Below, piece after piece: positions 16,306-24,727 of a stretch of DNA of 32,088 bases; within the stretch, counting starts at the first letter, position 1; each line of letters opens with the position of its first letter. The notes beneath the pieces were generated by a model that saw nothing but the letters and a program-made list of their open reading frames with translations, was not told where the DNA came from and did no database searches. Made by a program: the position numbers and the translations under genes. Where the stretch lies: NCBI RefSeq assembly GCF_001922985.1, contig NZ_MRUH01000106.1, positions 1-32,088 on the forward strand, given 5' to 3'. Origin of the DNA: Teredinibacter waterburyi (lineage in GTDB: Bacteria > Pseudomonadota > Gammaproteobacteria > Pseudomonadales > Cellvibrionaceae).

Positions 16306-17319
16306 ATGTTAGATATAAAACAGCAGGTGAAAATTGTCGAAGGTTGTCGTTATGACGATATCCCCGAGTTTGTTTTAGCATCGGAGCAGCCATTGCTTTT
16401 GAAAGGCTTGGTTGCAGACTGGCCGCTGGTTCAGGCCGGCTTGCAGTCTGATGCCGAAGCGGATGCCTATTTGCGGAAGTTCTATACCGACAAAAGTGTG
16501 GTGTTTTATGAGGCCGAAGCAGAAAAGCGCGGCCGTTTTTTTTATGCGGACGATTGCGGTTCTTTAGATTTTAAGTCGAGTCGGGCGCGCTTAGATGAAG
16601 TGCTGGATTTACTTGCCGCGAGTAGAGCCAAGTCCAACTCACCAACCTATTATGTCGGCTCCACCACCGTCGACGTTTGTTTGCCGGATTTCCGCGCAGA
16701 TAATGATCTCAATATTAACCATCTAAATCCTTTGGTGAGTATTTGGATCGGCAATCGATCGCGCGTTGCAGCTCATTATGATGCGCCAGATAATATTGCC
16801 TGCTGTGTCGTGGGCAAGCGACGTTTTACCCTCTTCCCTATAGAGCAGGTTGAAAATCTTTACCCAGGTCCTATGGACTTTACTCCGTCGGGACAAATTA
16901 TCAGCATGGTCGATTTCGAAAATCCAGACTATGAAAAATTCCCTAAATTTAAGACGGCTGTTGATCACGCCTTGGTTGCAGAGCTTGAGCCGGGTGATGC
17001 GCTATTGTTGCCGAGTATGTGGTGGCACCACGTCGAATCCTTAAGTGATTTTAATGTTCTGGTGAATTATTGGTGGCGAGAATACGAGCGCTTTATGGAT
17101 GTGCCTACCAATGTGCTACATCACGCGATGCTCAGTATTCGCGACCTGCCGGAAAAAGAAAAGCGCGCATGGAAGGCCTTGTTCGATTACTACGTTTTTG
17201 GCCCGCAAGAACATAAGTACGACCATATTCCTGAGGCGGCGCAGGGTTTCTTGCAACCTTTAGATGATCGCCGTGCACGTCAGTTGCGTGCTTGGTTATT
17301 GAACAAATTAAATCGCTAA
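16306..17319 (+). CDS. Cupin_8 (JmjC-like) 2-oxoglutarate oxygenase-like protein 1
   Basis: A 337-residue protein of the cupin_8/JmjC-like fold, predicted Fe(II)/2-oxoglutarate-dependent oxygenase. Iron ligands are visible: His157 and Asp159 in AAHYDAPDN, and His241 or His242 in MWWHHVESL. The GKRRFTLFP segment after the first ligands and the NVLVNYWW strand after the second are typical. Family members include protein and small-molecule hydroxylases; the substrate here is not known. ATG 16306 is the only sensible start, with GGGAGAG upstream. It is 18 bases before halogenase 2, and this adjacency is repeated in cassette B, which suggests that the two proteins act in one pathway. Confidence 0.85.
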   Translation: MLDIKQQVKIVEGCRYDDIPEFVLASEQPLLLKGLVADWPLVQAGLQSDAEADAYLRKFYTDKSVVFYEAEAEKRGRFFYADDCGSLDFKSSRARLDEVLDLLAASRAKSNSPTYYVGSTTVDVCLPDFRADNDLNINHLNPLVSIWIGNRSRVAAHYDAPDNIACCVVGKRRFTLFPIEQVENLYPGPMDFTPSGQIISMVDFENPDYEKFPKFKTAVDHALVAELEPGDALLLPSMWWHHVESLSDFNVLVNYWWREYERFMDVPTNVLHHAMLSIRDLPEKEKRAWKALFDYYVFGPQEHKYDHIPEAAQGFLQPLDDRRARQLRAWLLNKLNR

Positions 17320-17337
17320 GAAGAGTGAGTAAATAAC

Positions 17338-18828
17338 GTGAAGCGAGAAAAATTATTGAAAGTGGTAATTGCCGGTGGTGGTACAGCAGGTTGGATGACT
17401 GCGGCTGCGCTTTCAAAAATGTTAGGCAATCATGTTAGTGTAACCTTGGTTGAATCCGATGATATTGGCACGGTGGGCGTTGGTGAAGCGACCATCCCAA
17501 CCATGCAGTCGTTTCATCAGCTTCTACAAATTGATGAAAAGGAGTTTATGCGTGAGACTCAAGCGACATTTAAGTTGGGGATTCAGTTCGAAAACTGGGG
17601 CGATAACAACGAAAAATATTTCCACTCCTTTGGTGAAACGGGAAAAGAATTCTGGGCTGGGCAATTTCAGCATCTATGGCTGCGCGGGCTTAGCGAAGGC
17701 CTAAATTACACATTCGGTGATTTTTCTCCAGAATTACAGGCGGCCATGCAAAACCGTTTTGCAATTACACAAAAGCCGCGAATGGGTTATGCCTACCATC
17801 TCGATGCAACTCTGTATGCTAAATATCTGCGTAAAATTAGTGAGGCGATTGGGCTAACGCGCATTGAGGGGAAAATTCAACATGTTGAATTAAATCCTGA
17901 TGACGGTCATATCGCTGCGCTTGCTTTGGCGTCAGGGGAGAGGGTTGAAGGCGATCTATTTATAGATTGCACCGGTTTTCGTGCGCTGTTAATTGGCGAC
18001 GCGCTGCATACACAATATCAAGATTGGTCCAACTTCTTTATCTGCGATCGAGCTGTGGCTACCCAAACGAGATCGGTTGGCGAAGCTATACCCTACACCC
18101 GTTCAATCGCACATCAAGCTGGCTGGCAGTGGCGTATACCGTTACAGCATCGAGTCGGTAACGGCTTGGTTTATTCTAGTCAGCACTTGGCTGATGACGA
18201 TGCGATAAAGTTATTACTTGATAATATTGAAGGTGAGCGGATAAACGAGCCACGGGTAATTAAGTTTCGCCCAGGGCATAGAGCCAAGGTGTGGAATAAG
18301 AACTGTGTGGCGATCGGCTTATCAAGTGGTTTTATTGAGCCGTTGGAGTCCACCAGCATCCACCTTATCTCATCAACGATTATTCGTTTGATGCGGATGA
18401 TCCCCTTGTCGGGTTTAAATCAATTTGACGTCGATGAATTCAATCGTCAGGCGCTTTCTGAACTGGATGTTATTCGCGACTTCATTGTGTTGCACTATAA
18501 GGTTACGCGTCGGAACGATAGTGATTTTTGGCGTTATTGCCGCGATATGGAAATCCCCGACAGCTTGAAGGCTCGGCTGGATATCTATAAGGATTCTGGG
18601 CGGCTCTATTGGCACGCGGATGAGCTCTTTACCGTGAACTCTTGGAATCAAGTGATGCTAGGTCAGGGGATCTTGCCGAGAGGTTACCATCCTGTTGCTG
18701 ATGCAATGAATAGCGAAGAGCTAAAGAATTACTTTGAAAGCTACACTAAAGGTGTGTCCGCTTTTGTGCAGACTTTGCCGAAACATCACGCCTTTGTAGA
18801 GTCTTATTGTGCCGTGAAATCAAGTTAA
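17338..18828 (+). CDS. Flavin-dependent tryptophan halogenase-like protein 2
   Basis: A 496-residue PrnA-type halogenase homologue. It has VIAGGGTAGW, GVGEATIPTM, catalytic Lys79 in ATFKLGIQF, the WxWxIP motif in GWQWRIPLQHR, and catalytic Glu334 in GFIEPLESTS. It aligns end to end with halogenase 3 and is clearly of the same subclass, more so than halogenase 1. The start is GTG 17338, 18 bases after the cupin stop, with a weak purine tract (AAGAGTGAG) upstream. No in-frame ATG exists before the FAD motif. It closes cassette A. Likely cytoplasmic; it needs reduced flavin from a reductase elsewhere. Substrate unknown. Confidence 0.9.
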   Translation: MKREKLLKVVIAGGGTAGWMTAAALSKMLGNHVSVTLVESDDIGTVGVGEATIPTMQSFHQLLQIDEKEFMRETQATFKLGIQFENWGDNNEKYFHSFGETGKEFWAGQFQHLWLRGLSEGLNYTFGDFSPELQAAMQNRFAITQKPRMGYAYHLDATLYAKYLRKISEAIGLTRIEGKIQHVELNPDDGHIAALALASGERVEGDLFIDCTGFRALLIGDALHTQYQDWSNFFICDRAVATQTRSVGEAIPYTRSIAHQAGWQWRIPLQHRVGNGLVYSSQHLADDDAIKLLLDNIEGERINEPRVIKFRPGHRAKVWNKNCVAIGLSSGFIEPLESTSIHLISSTIIRLMRMIPLSGLNQFDVDEFNRQALSELDVIRDFIVLHYKVTRRNDSDFWRYCRDMEIPDSLKARLDIYKDSGRLYWHADELFTVNSWNQVMLGQGILPRGYHPVADAMNSEELKNYFESYTKGVSAFVQTLPKHHAFVESYCAVKSS

Positions 18829-19130
18829 TCATGTTGATTGGTGTGGCGCGTCTACCGGCTTAAATGGCTTTAAGTGGGACGGGTTGGCTTGCTGTTTAGT
18901 TTGTGTGTTTCTGATACTGATTTGGTCGTTGATACTTGTGTGAACAACGGGTAGTATTCTTCGAAGCTTTGAATGGTGTGGAGGGTATAATCATACCTTT
19001 GCAGGTACCATGATAAGCTTATATATCAATAACTTATAAAAGCCTTAGAAGGGCTGTGGCACGTGGAATTCTATTCTCGGCATTGTGAGGGTAGGGTGAA
19101 ATTTTGCCGGAGCTGCACAAAATATAGTCG

Positions 19131-19145
19131 TGTAAACGGTTTACT
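19131..19145. promoter_or_regulatory. LacI-family-like operator upstream of TBDR2
   Basis: TGTAAACGGTTTACT has GTAAAC and GTTTAC half-sites symmetric about one central G. It matches 10241-10254 upstream of TBDR1 apart from one inserted T and the flanks. TATAGT three bases upstream of the palindrome could be a -10 element, in which case a bound repressor would cover the transcription start. Confidence 0.55.
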
Positions 19146-19218
19146 TTTTGTGGAGCATATGAAGATAGATCTCTTAACCTAGATGTACTTCCCAAAAATC
19201 GCTGAAAATAAAAATGAT

Positions 19219-19242
19219 CCCGCCTTCTAACTGAAAGGCGGG
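19219..19242 (+). other. GC-rich hairpin in the TBDR2 leader
   Basis: CCCGCCTT and AAGGCGGG pair perfectly around an 8-base loop. No T-tract follows on the plus strand. On the minus strand the sequence after it is T-rich. It sits about 440 bases before the TBDR2 start. Confidence 0.4.
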
Positions 19243-19248
19243 GCGTAC

Positions 19249-19286
19249 AACAAAATTAAAATGTAAGGGGCAGTTTCTCGCTCGAT
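19249..19286 (+). other. Degenerate second copy of the TBDR leader
   Basis: CAACAAAATTAAAATGTAAG followed by GGGGCAG resembles the real TBDR1 leader (CAATAAAATTAAAATTTGGG, GGGGGAG) far from any TBDR start. The position of the start codon is lost. It may be a relic of an earlier receptor start or of a leader duplication. Confidence 0.35.
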
Positions 19287-19294
19287 ACTTTTCT

Positions 19295-19322
19295 TGTGTC
19301 TCATGGCTCTGTGTCTCATGGC
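19295..19322. repeat. 13-base direct repeat
   Basis: TGTGTCTCATGGC occurs at 19295-19307 and again at 19310-19322, a period of 15 bases. It may be a replication-slippage duplication in the receptor leader. No function is visible. Confidence 0.6.
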
Positions 19323-19663
19323 CGTTATGTGCTTTGTTTCATGCTTTGCCTGTGAGAGGTATGAATTTAGAAAAGTCTTTTTAAGTTTGAGCGAGTTGTG
19401 GGATGTGAACGGTTTCGGTACGCCTAGCGGGTCTACTGCTAGTTATGCCAACTTTACCTCTCTCCTTGATAGCCCCTCAGTTTTATTAACGACATTACGA
19501 CATCTAAAGATAGTCGTCGTTCTTTGTTGTGCTTTGCGAGTATGACCGTCTTGCCATCGTTGCAAGGAGGTTAATACAGGTAGCAGCAATCGTTTGCTGT
19601 TAATGGTTGGTGTTGAGCTTTTGTCTCGCCACCAAAAAAGAAGTTCCTAATAAAATCAAATAT

Positions 19664-19690
19664 TTTGGGGGGAGAAATCTCTATGTCATC
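19664..19690 (+). promoter_or_regulatory. Shared RBS/start block of TBDR2
   Basis: Identical over 27 bases to 10742-10768, from TTTGGGGGGAG to ATGTCATC. GGAG ends eight bases before ATG 19683, which sets the start. The preservation of non-coding bases suggests translational regulation or recent gene conversion. Confidence 0.7.
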
Positions 19691-22600
19691 TTATCAAACA
19701 AAATTTAAACTGAAGCCGATCGCGGCAGCGGTTGCGTCTGTGGCAGCTCTTGCAGCTGGCTCAAGCAACTTCGCCATTGCACAAGATCAGGTGGAAGAAG
19801 AAGTCATCGTTCGTGGTATTCGCGCATCTTTGGAAGCCTCCATGGATGTAAAGCGCAACGCTATTGGTGTTGTGGATGCAATCTCAGCAGAAGATATGGG
19901 TAAGTTCCCAGATACAAACCTTGCTGAATCTTTGCAGCGTATTACAGGTGTTTCTATCAGCCGTTCCAATGGTGAGGGAGCCGAAGTAACCGTGCGTGGT
20001 TTCGCCGGCGACAAGAATATGATCACTCTTAACGGCCGTACCCTGCCAACGGGTACTAGCTACGGCGGTGGTACTGGCGCAGATGCGACGACCCAGGCTG
20101 GTGGTAGCCGTGCCTTCAACTTTGCAAACCTAGCTTCTGAAAATGTTAGCGGCGTAGAAGTTTATAAAACCAGTAAAGCGAGTATCGCTACTGGTGGCAT
20201 TGGTGCAACCATCAATATTAAAACCGCTAAGCCTTTAGATCATGCAGGCCTTAAAGCGGCTGTTGGTGCTAAGTTGGTAATGGATACTACCAATCGCTAC
20301 AACGATGATATAACGCCAGAAGTTAACGGCTTTGTAAGCTACGCGGATGATGAGCAAAAGTTTGGTGCCTCCTTGGCGCTTAGCTATCAGCAGCGCGACT
20401 CCGGTTATACCGGTGTTACTGTAAACAACTGGAACATTGGTGTGTGGGGTGTAAATGACCTTTATGAGCAAAATAGCCTTGATGAAGCTGATAAGGCTGA
20501 AGTGGTTAATGCACCTGCCGATGGCCAGCTATACGCGCGTCCTAACGATTTCCGCTATGCATTTTCTGATACACAGCGCGAGCGCTTGAACAGCCAGCTA
20601 ACACTTCAGTTCAGTCCTAATGACAAGTTGACGGCTACTTTAGATTACCTCTACGCAGACAATGATATTGAAGAAGCTCGTGGCGAAGTGACCAACTGGA
20701 TTCAAAACGGTAGTAATGTTTCTCGTATCGTTTTTGATGATTCCGCTATTGCCACTCCTCTTCAGGTTTCTGAAGTTTATGGCGGTACGGTTGATGTGGG
20801 TTACGAGCAGCAATACCGCTCACAGAGCAACACCTTAGATTCGCTTGGTTTAAACTTGGCGTTCCAAGTTAGCGATAGCTTTAGCCTAAACTTCGATGCG
20901 CATAGCTCGACTCTAGAAAGTACGCCTACCGGTCCAGACGCTAGTGGTGAAGTTGCTATTGGTCTTGGTGCTCCTTCGGTTACAGCAAAAACCTTAGATT
21001 TCTCCGGTAATATTCCAACCTACAGTTACACGACCGACGTTGCTAACAACGCGTTAACGTCCGAGCACGTGGGCTCTTCCATTTTGCGCGTACGGGGTTC
21101 AGGTTCTACTAACGATATTAACCAGATTAAGTTGGACGGTTCGTTCGACTTTGATTCGGGTCGCTTTGATTTCGGTATTGAATCTCGCGCAATGGAGATG
21201 GATGCCTATCAAACCTCCGGCACTAACCAAGCATTGGGTAACTGGAGTATTGCTAACCCAGGTGAGTTCCCAGCCGAAATGTTGATGCCAATCAATGTTC
21301 ACAGTGAATTTGATGATTTCGATGTTAGTAGTAGTCCCGATACTGGCTTCCGCGGCGATGCGGTAGCGCTTACTAAGTATGCTAATACTCTTTACCCTGA
21401 CACTTGCCTATGTGTTGCTGATACCAACTCTTTCCGTGATGTGTTGAACGAAGACACGACTGCGGTTTACTTCCAGGTTGCATTATCGTCCGAACTTGGC
21501 GAGTTCCCAGTTAACTTCTTGGCGGGTATGCGCTACGAAACTACCGATGTGAGCTCTAAGTCAATTGTTAACCCAATTCCATACTTGGTTTGGGAAAATA
21601 ACAACGACTTTTCTCCGGGTACAGCTGGTGAACCCCAGAACTTTACTGAAAAAGCTAGTTACGACAACATGTTGCCTAGCCTAGATTTCGATATCTCGTT
21701 CACTGATCAATTGATGGGGCGTTTCTCGTACAGCAAAACTATTGCACGTGCGACTTATGGAGACCTAAGAGTAGCGCCGGGCAACTTTGGTACTACCGGC
21801 TCTACCTTCAACGGTTATACGCCAACCGCAAGCTCGTCAAACCCCGCATTACTGCCACTTGAGTCTGATAACCTAGACCTTTCGATTGAATACTACTTTG
21901 GCGATACCAGCTATGTTTCTGCTGGTGTATTTGAAAAGCGTGTCGCTAACTTTATTGGTCAAGGTCAAGAGGACGTAACGCATTATGGTATTCAAGACCA
22001 GACTAATGGTCCTCGCGTGTTCCAAGCCGCAGAAGATTTGCGCGAGCTAGGTTTGTCCGCTGATGACACCAACCTGTATGCAATGGTTGTATTGAATGAG
22101 CATCCAGAGGCGGTTACAGAGCGTCCAGATCTGTTCCCTGACGGAGAGTTTGATGGAAGTCTTGGTCAACTTGAGTTCTTGGGCGAGCACGCTGGTTGGG
22201 ATGTAATTCCTGAAGCGGGTGACCCGCTTATGGAGTTCCGCACTAGCCGGCCGGTCAATAATCGTGAAGATAAGCTTTACGGCGCTGAGCTTGCGGTTCA
22301 ACACTTCTTTGGCGATACCGGTTTTGGTGTTCAAGCCAACTACACCATGGTAAACAACAATACCAAGTTCGATGACGAGGGCTTGCCGAGCGAAGATCAA
22401 TTTGCGCTTACAGGCTTAAGTGATACTGCTAACTTGGTGTTGATGTACGAGAATTTTGGTGTGCAGGCACGTTTGGCGTACAACTGGCGTGATGAGTACC
22501 TGACAGCGATAAACCAAGGCTCCTCTCGTAACCCGCGTTATGTTGAAGCATACTCACAGATCGATATGAACGTCAGTTATGATCTTACCGAGAGCTTGGT

Positions 22601-22727
22601 TGTATCGTTTGAAGGTATTAACGTTACTGGCGAGAACATTCGTCAGCACAACCGTAATGATCGCATGGTGCGTTACCTAGATGACTTAGGTCCTCGCTAC
22701 CAGATCGGTGTTCGTTACCAGTTCTAA
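19683..22727 (+). CDS. TonB-dependent receptor 2
   Basis: A 1014-residue outer-membrane receptor, the paralogue of TBDR1 and of the same length. Signal peptide residues 1-33 end SSNFAIA, and the TonB box EEVIVRG is intact. The plug has ISAEDMGKFPDTNLAESLQR, RGFAGDKNMITLNGR and VYKTSKASIATGGIGATINI. The barrel ends with Phe in IGVRYQF. The plug edge near residues 120-145 carries a Gly/Ala/Thr-rich insert (TSYGGGTGADATTQAGG) absent from TBDR1, and the barrel contains a Cys575-Leu-Cys577 motif (TCLCVAD), probably in an outer loop. It starts cassette B. Ligand unknown; its divergence from TBDR1 in the barrel suggests a different ligand or phage-driven variation. Confidence 0.93.
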   Translation: MSSYQTKFKLKPIAAAVASVAALAAGSSNFAIAQDQVEEEVIVRGIRASLEASMDVKRNAIGVVDAISAEDMGKFPDTNLAESLQRITGVSISRSNGEGAEVTVRGFAGDKNMITLNGRTLPTGTSYGGGTGADATTQAGGSRAFNFANLASENVSGVEVYKTSKASIATGGIGATINIKTAKPLDHAGLKAAVGAKLVMDTTNRYNDDITPEVNGFVSYADDEQKFGASLALSYQQRDSGYTGVTVNNWNIGVWGVNDLYEQNSLDEADKAEVVNAPADGQLYARPNDFRYAFSDTQRERLNSQLTLQFSPNDKLTATLDYLYADNDIEEARGEVTNWIQNGSNVSRIVFDDSAIATPLQVSEVYGGTVDVGYEQQYRSQSNTLDSLGLNLAFQVSDSFSLNFDAHSSTLESTPTGPDASGEVAIGLGAPSVTAKTLDFSGNIPTYSYTTDVANNALTSEHVGSSILRVRGSGSTNDINQIKLDGSFDFDSGRFDFGIESRAMEMDAYQTSGTNQALGNWSIANPGEFPAEMLMPINVHSEFDDFDVSSSPDTGFRGDAVALTKYANTLYPDTCLCVADTNSFRDVLNEDTTAVYFQVALSSELGEFPVNFLAGMRYETTDVSSKSIVNPIPYLVWENNNDFSPGTAGEPQNFTEKASYDNMLPSLDFDISFTDQLMGRFSYSKTIARATYGDLRVAPGNFGTTGSTFNGYTPTASSSNPALLPLESDNLDLSIEYYFGDTSYVSAGVFEKRVANFIGQGQEDVTHYGIQDQTNGPRVFQAAEDLRELGLSADDTNLYAMVVLNEHPEAVTERPDLFPDGEFDGSLGQLEFLGEHAGWDVIPEAGDPLMEFRTSRPVNNREDKLYGAELAVQHFFGDTGFGVQANYTMVNNNTKFDDEGLPSEDQFALTGLSDTANLVLMYENFGVQARLAYNWRDEYLTAINQGSSRNPRYVEAYSQIDMNVSYDLTESLVVSFEGINVTGENIRQHNRNDRMVRYLDDLGPRYQIGVRYQF

Positions 22728-22736
22728 GTTGAGTTA

Positions 22737-22755
22737 AGGTGCAAGCATTGCACCT
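22737..22755 (+). repeat. Small hairpin after TBDR2
   Basis: AGGTGCAA and TTGCACCT pair perfectly around the loop GCA, ten bases after the TBDR2 stop and 19 bases before the terminator. It may protect the receptor mRNA 3' end. Confidence 0.5.
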
Positions 22756-22773
22756 TTGAGCAACTTGGTTCGT

Positions 22774-22803
22774 AAAAAGCCGCTGTTTCAGCGGCTTTTT
22801 TTT
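22774..22803 (+). terminator. Rho-independent terminator between TBDR2 and SapC2
   Basis: AAAAAGCCGCTG and CAGCGGCTTTTT pair around a TTT loop and run into eight T residues. The stem is the same as that after TBDR1 (13837-13867), though the next gene is different (SapC2 rather than a halogenase). Confidence 0.93.
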
Positions 22804-22889
22804 AACGCACTTTTTGTGTGATCATGTGACCTATCAGATTAAAATGCTTAACAGCATTTTACCGCTCGAATTGAAACGAGAGAGTTTTA

Positions 22890-23621
22890 ATGACTAACTA
22901 TGTACTGTTAAATAACGTTCAGCACAGCAATATGAAAATTATCAACCGGTATTCGCGAGAAGCCGGAGATAATAATGCTGCGGTGTTAACTTTCCCGACG
23001 GAATTTATGGATATTCAGCGCGAATACCCCATTTTTTTACGCAAAGATAATGATAGCAACAGCTTTCAAGCCGTTGCGTTACTTGGTATTCAAAAGGGCG
23101 AGAATTTATTCTTGGACGAAAGTCCAGGCTCAGAAGGAAGTGGTTGGCTTGGCCGCTATGTGCCTGCTGTGGTTGCTCGAGGCCCGTTTATAGTGGGGTC
23201 GCAAGAGGGCACTGATGGCGACCAGAGTCAGATGGTTTTCGTTGACTTGGATAATGTGAAAGTAGGAGAGATCGAAGGTGCACCACTGTTTCAACCGCTT
23301 GGTGGAAATAGCCCCTATCTTGATTACATCAGTAATATTCTGAGCACGATTCACCAAGGTAACGAGGTTGCCACAGCCATGTATGCGGCTTTCGAATCGA
23401 TGAATTTAATTGAACCATTAACAGTGAATATAGACTTGAAAAATGGCGATAAACATCAGCTTGCAGGTTACTACACCATAAGTGAAGAAAAACTAGCCGG
23501 CCTAGATGGCATGAGCTTAGAAAAGCTCAATAAAGCTGGTTTTCTGCAGGGGGCGTTTTTAATATTGTCTTCGTTATCAAACTTACAAAAATTGATTGAG
23601 ATTAAAAACTCTCGTTTGTAG
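22890..23621 (+). CDS. SapC-family protein 2
   Basis: A 243-residue SapC paralogue. It shares with SapC1 the opening NNVxH, LTFPTEFMDIQREYPIF, QAVALLGI, ENLFLDE, ARGPFIVGSQ, LGGNSPYLDYI, and the C-terminal YYTISEEKLAGLD. No signal peptide or membrane segment is seen. The start ATG 22890 has AGAGAG upstream. In cassette B it follows the TBDR2 terminator directly, without the extra halogenase found in cassette A. The role is unknown; conservation of the SapC, cupin, halogenase order in both cassettes suggests a shared pathway. Confidence 0.85.
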   Translation: MTNYVLLNNVQHSNMKIINRYSREAGDNNAAVLTFPTEFMDIQREYPIFLRKDNDSNSFQAVALLGIQKGENLFLDESPGSEGSGWLGRYVPAVVARGPFIVGSQEGTDGDQSQMVFVDLDNVKVGEIEGAPLFQPLGGNSPYLDYISNILSTIHQGNEVATAMYAAFESMNLIEPLTVNIDLKNGDKHQLAGYYTISEEKLAGLDGMSLEKLNKAGFLQGAFLILSSLSNLQKLIEIKNSRL

Positions 23622-23657
23622 TCTGGTAAAAAGTACTAACATTTTATTCTATAAGTG

Positions 23658-24698
23658 ATGGCTATGGCTGAGATCAAAACAGAAACCCGCGTTATTTATG
23701 ACTGTAGTCCAGATACCATTCCTGCCGATATTGCGGGCTCTTGCGAGCCAGTAGTTTTAAAAGGCGTGGTCAAAAACTGGAAGGCGGTAAGCCTTGCCGC
23801 ACAGTCGCCACTCGCCATAGTGGATTACCTGAAACACTGGTACAACGGTAAGTTATCGCTGATAAATCGAGGGCATGCGGGAATTAAAGGGCGGTATTTT
23901 TATAGTGAGGATTTAAAAGGCTTTAATTACGACACCGTAAAAATGCGTGTGGACGAAGCCTTAGATCTAATATTAGATAGCGCGAATCAGCCAGACGAAC
24001 CGTCCTATTACATTTCGTCGAACTCAATTGATAGTCACTTTCCAGGTTTTAGAAGTGAAAATGACCTGCAAGTGCCGCGCGCGGAAACGGGCTATCCAAC
24101 CTACCCGCCAGATGTAAAAATTTGGATTGGTACTCGTTCACTCGCTACCTGCCATTATGATGCCCTAGATAATATCGCCTGCTGTGTCGCTGGTCGGCGG
24201 CGGTTTACCTTGTTTCCTCCTAGCCAGTTTGAAAATTTATACTTTGGCCCTCTAGAGCCTACTCCTGGCGGCCAAGCAATTAGCATGGTGAATTTCGACT
24301 CGCCAGATTTTAATAGATTCCCACGCTTTCGAACGGCTCTAGCTGCTGCTCAGGTCGTAGAACTTGAGCCCGGCGACGCGGTGTATATACCCAGTATGTG
24401 GATGCATCATGTAGAAGGCTTGTCGCCCTTCAATGTGCTTGTTAATTATTGGTGGAACGACGCACCTATCTACACAGGTTCGGGCATGAATGTTTTGTAC
24501 CATGCGCTGCTGAGTCTACGTGATAAGCCCGAGCACGAAAAAGAAGGGTGGAAGCACCTTTTTGACTATTACATATTTGGAGATACTTCTAAACCAATAG
24601 AGCATCTGCCAGAGCACGCGCAAGGTGTTTTGGGGGTAATGGATGATATGAAGTCTCGCCAACTACGCGCTATGTTAATTAATAAACTCAATCGTTAG
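23658..24698 (+). CDS. Cupin_8 (JmjC-like) 2-oxoglutarate oxygenase-like protein 2
   Basis: A 346-residue paralogue of the cassette A cupin. The Fe(II) ligands are kept: His166 and Asp168 in TCHYDALDN, then His250 or His251 in MWMHHVEGL. GRRRFTLFP and NVLVNYWW follow as in the paralogue. The start is ATG 23658 or the ATG two codons later; no clear Shine-Dalgarno sequence is seen, so translation may be weak or coupled to SapC2, which ends 36 bases upstream. Predicted cytoplasmic Fe(II)/2-oxoglutarate oxygenase; substrate unknown. It is followed after 29 bases by halogenase 3. Confidence 0.85.
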   Translation: MAMAEIKTETRVIYDCSPDTIPADIAGSCEPVVLKGVVKNWKAVSLAAQSPLAIVDYLKHWYNGKLSLINRGHAGIKGRYFYSEDLKGFNYDTVKMRVDEALDLILDSANQPDEPSYYISSNSIDSHFPGFRSENDLQVPRAETGYPTYPPDVKIWIGTRSLATCHYDALDNIACCVAGRRRFTLFPPSQFENLYFGPLEPTPGGQAISMVNFDSPDFNRFPRFRTALAAAQVVELEPGDAVYIPSMWMHHVEGLSPFNVLVNYWWNDAPIYTGSGMNVLYHALLSLRDKPEHEKEGWKHLFDYYIFGDTSKPIEHLPEHAQGVLGVMDDMKSRQLRAMLINKLNR

Positions 24699-24727
24699 AT
24701 TCAGTCGTTCAAGTAGAGGTAGATTCA

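Larger units (their letters stand above)
18829..19682. other. Long upstream region of TBDR2
   Basis: There are 854 bases with no supportable gene. They hold the operator-like palindrome (19131-19145) with a TATAGT -10-like hexamer just before it (19123-19128), a GC-rich hairpin (19219-19242), a degenerate copy of the receptor leader (19249-19286), a 13-base direct repeat (19295-19322) and the conserved RBS block (19664-19690). A perfect AAGGAGG at 19564-19570 is not followed by a start codon at usable spacing. Confidence 0.5.

Noticed and set aside
19294-19545. Short open frame (83 codons) with a hydrophobic N-terminus upstream of TBDR2
   Set aside because: It starts at a TTG inside the 13-base direct repeat, has no Shine-Dalgarno sequence, and its Cys/Met-rich start is made by the repeat. 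I treat it as leader sequence or relic.
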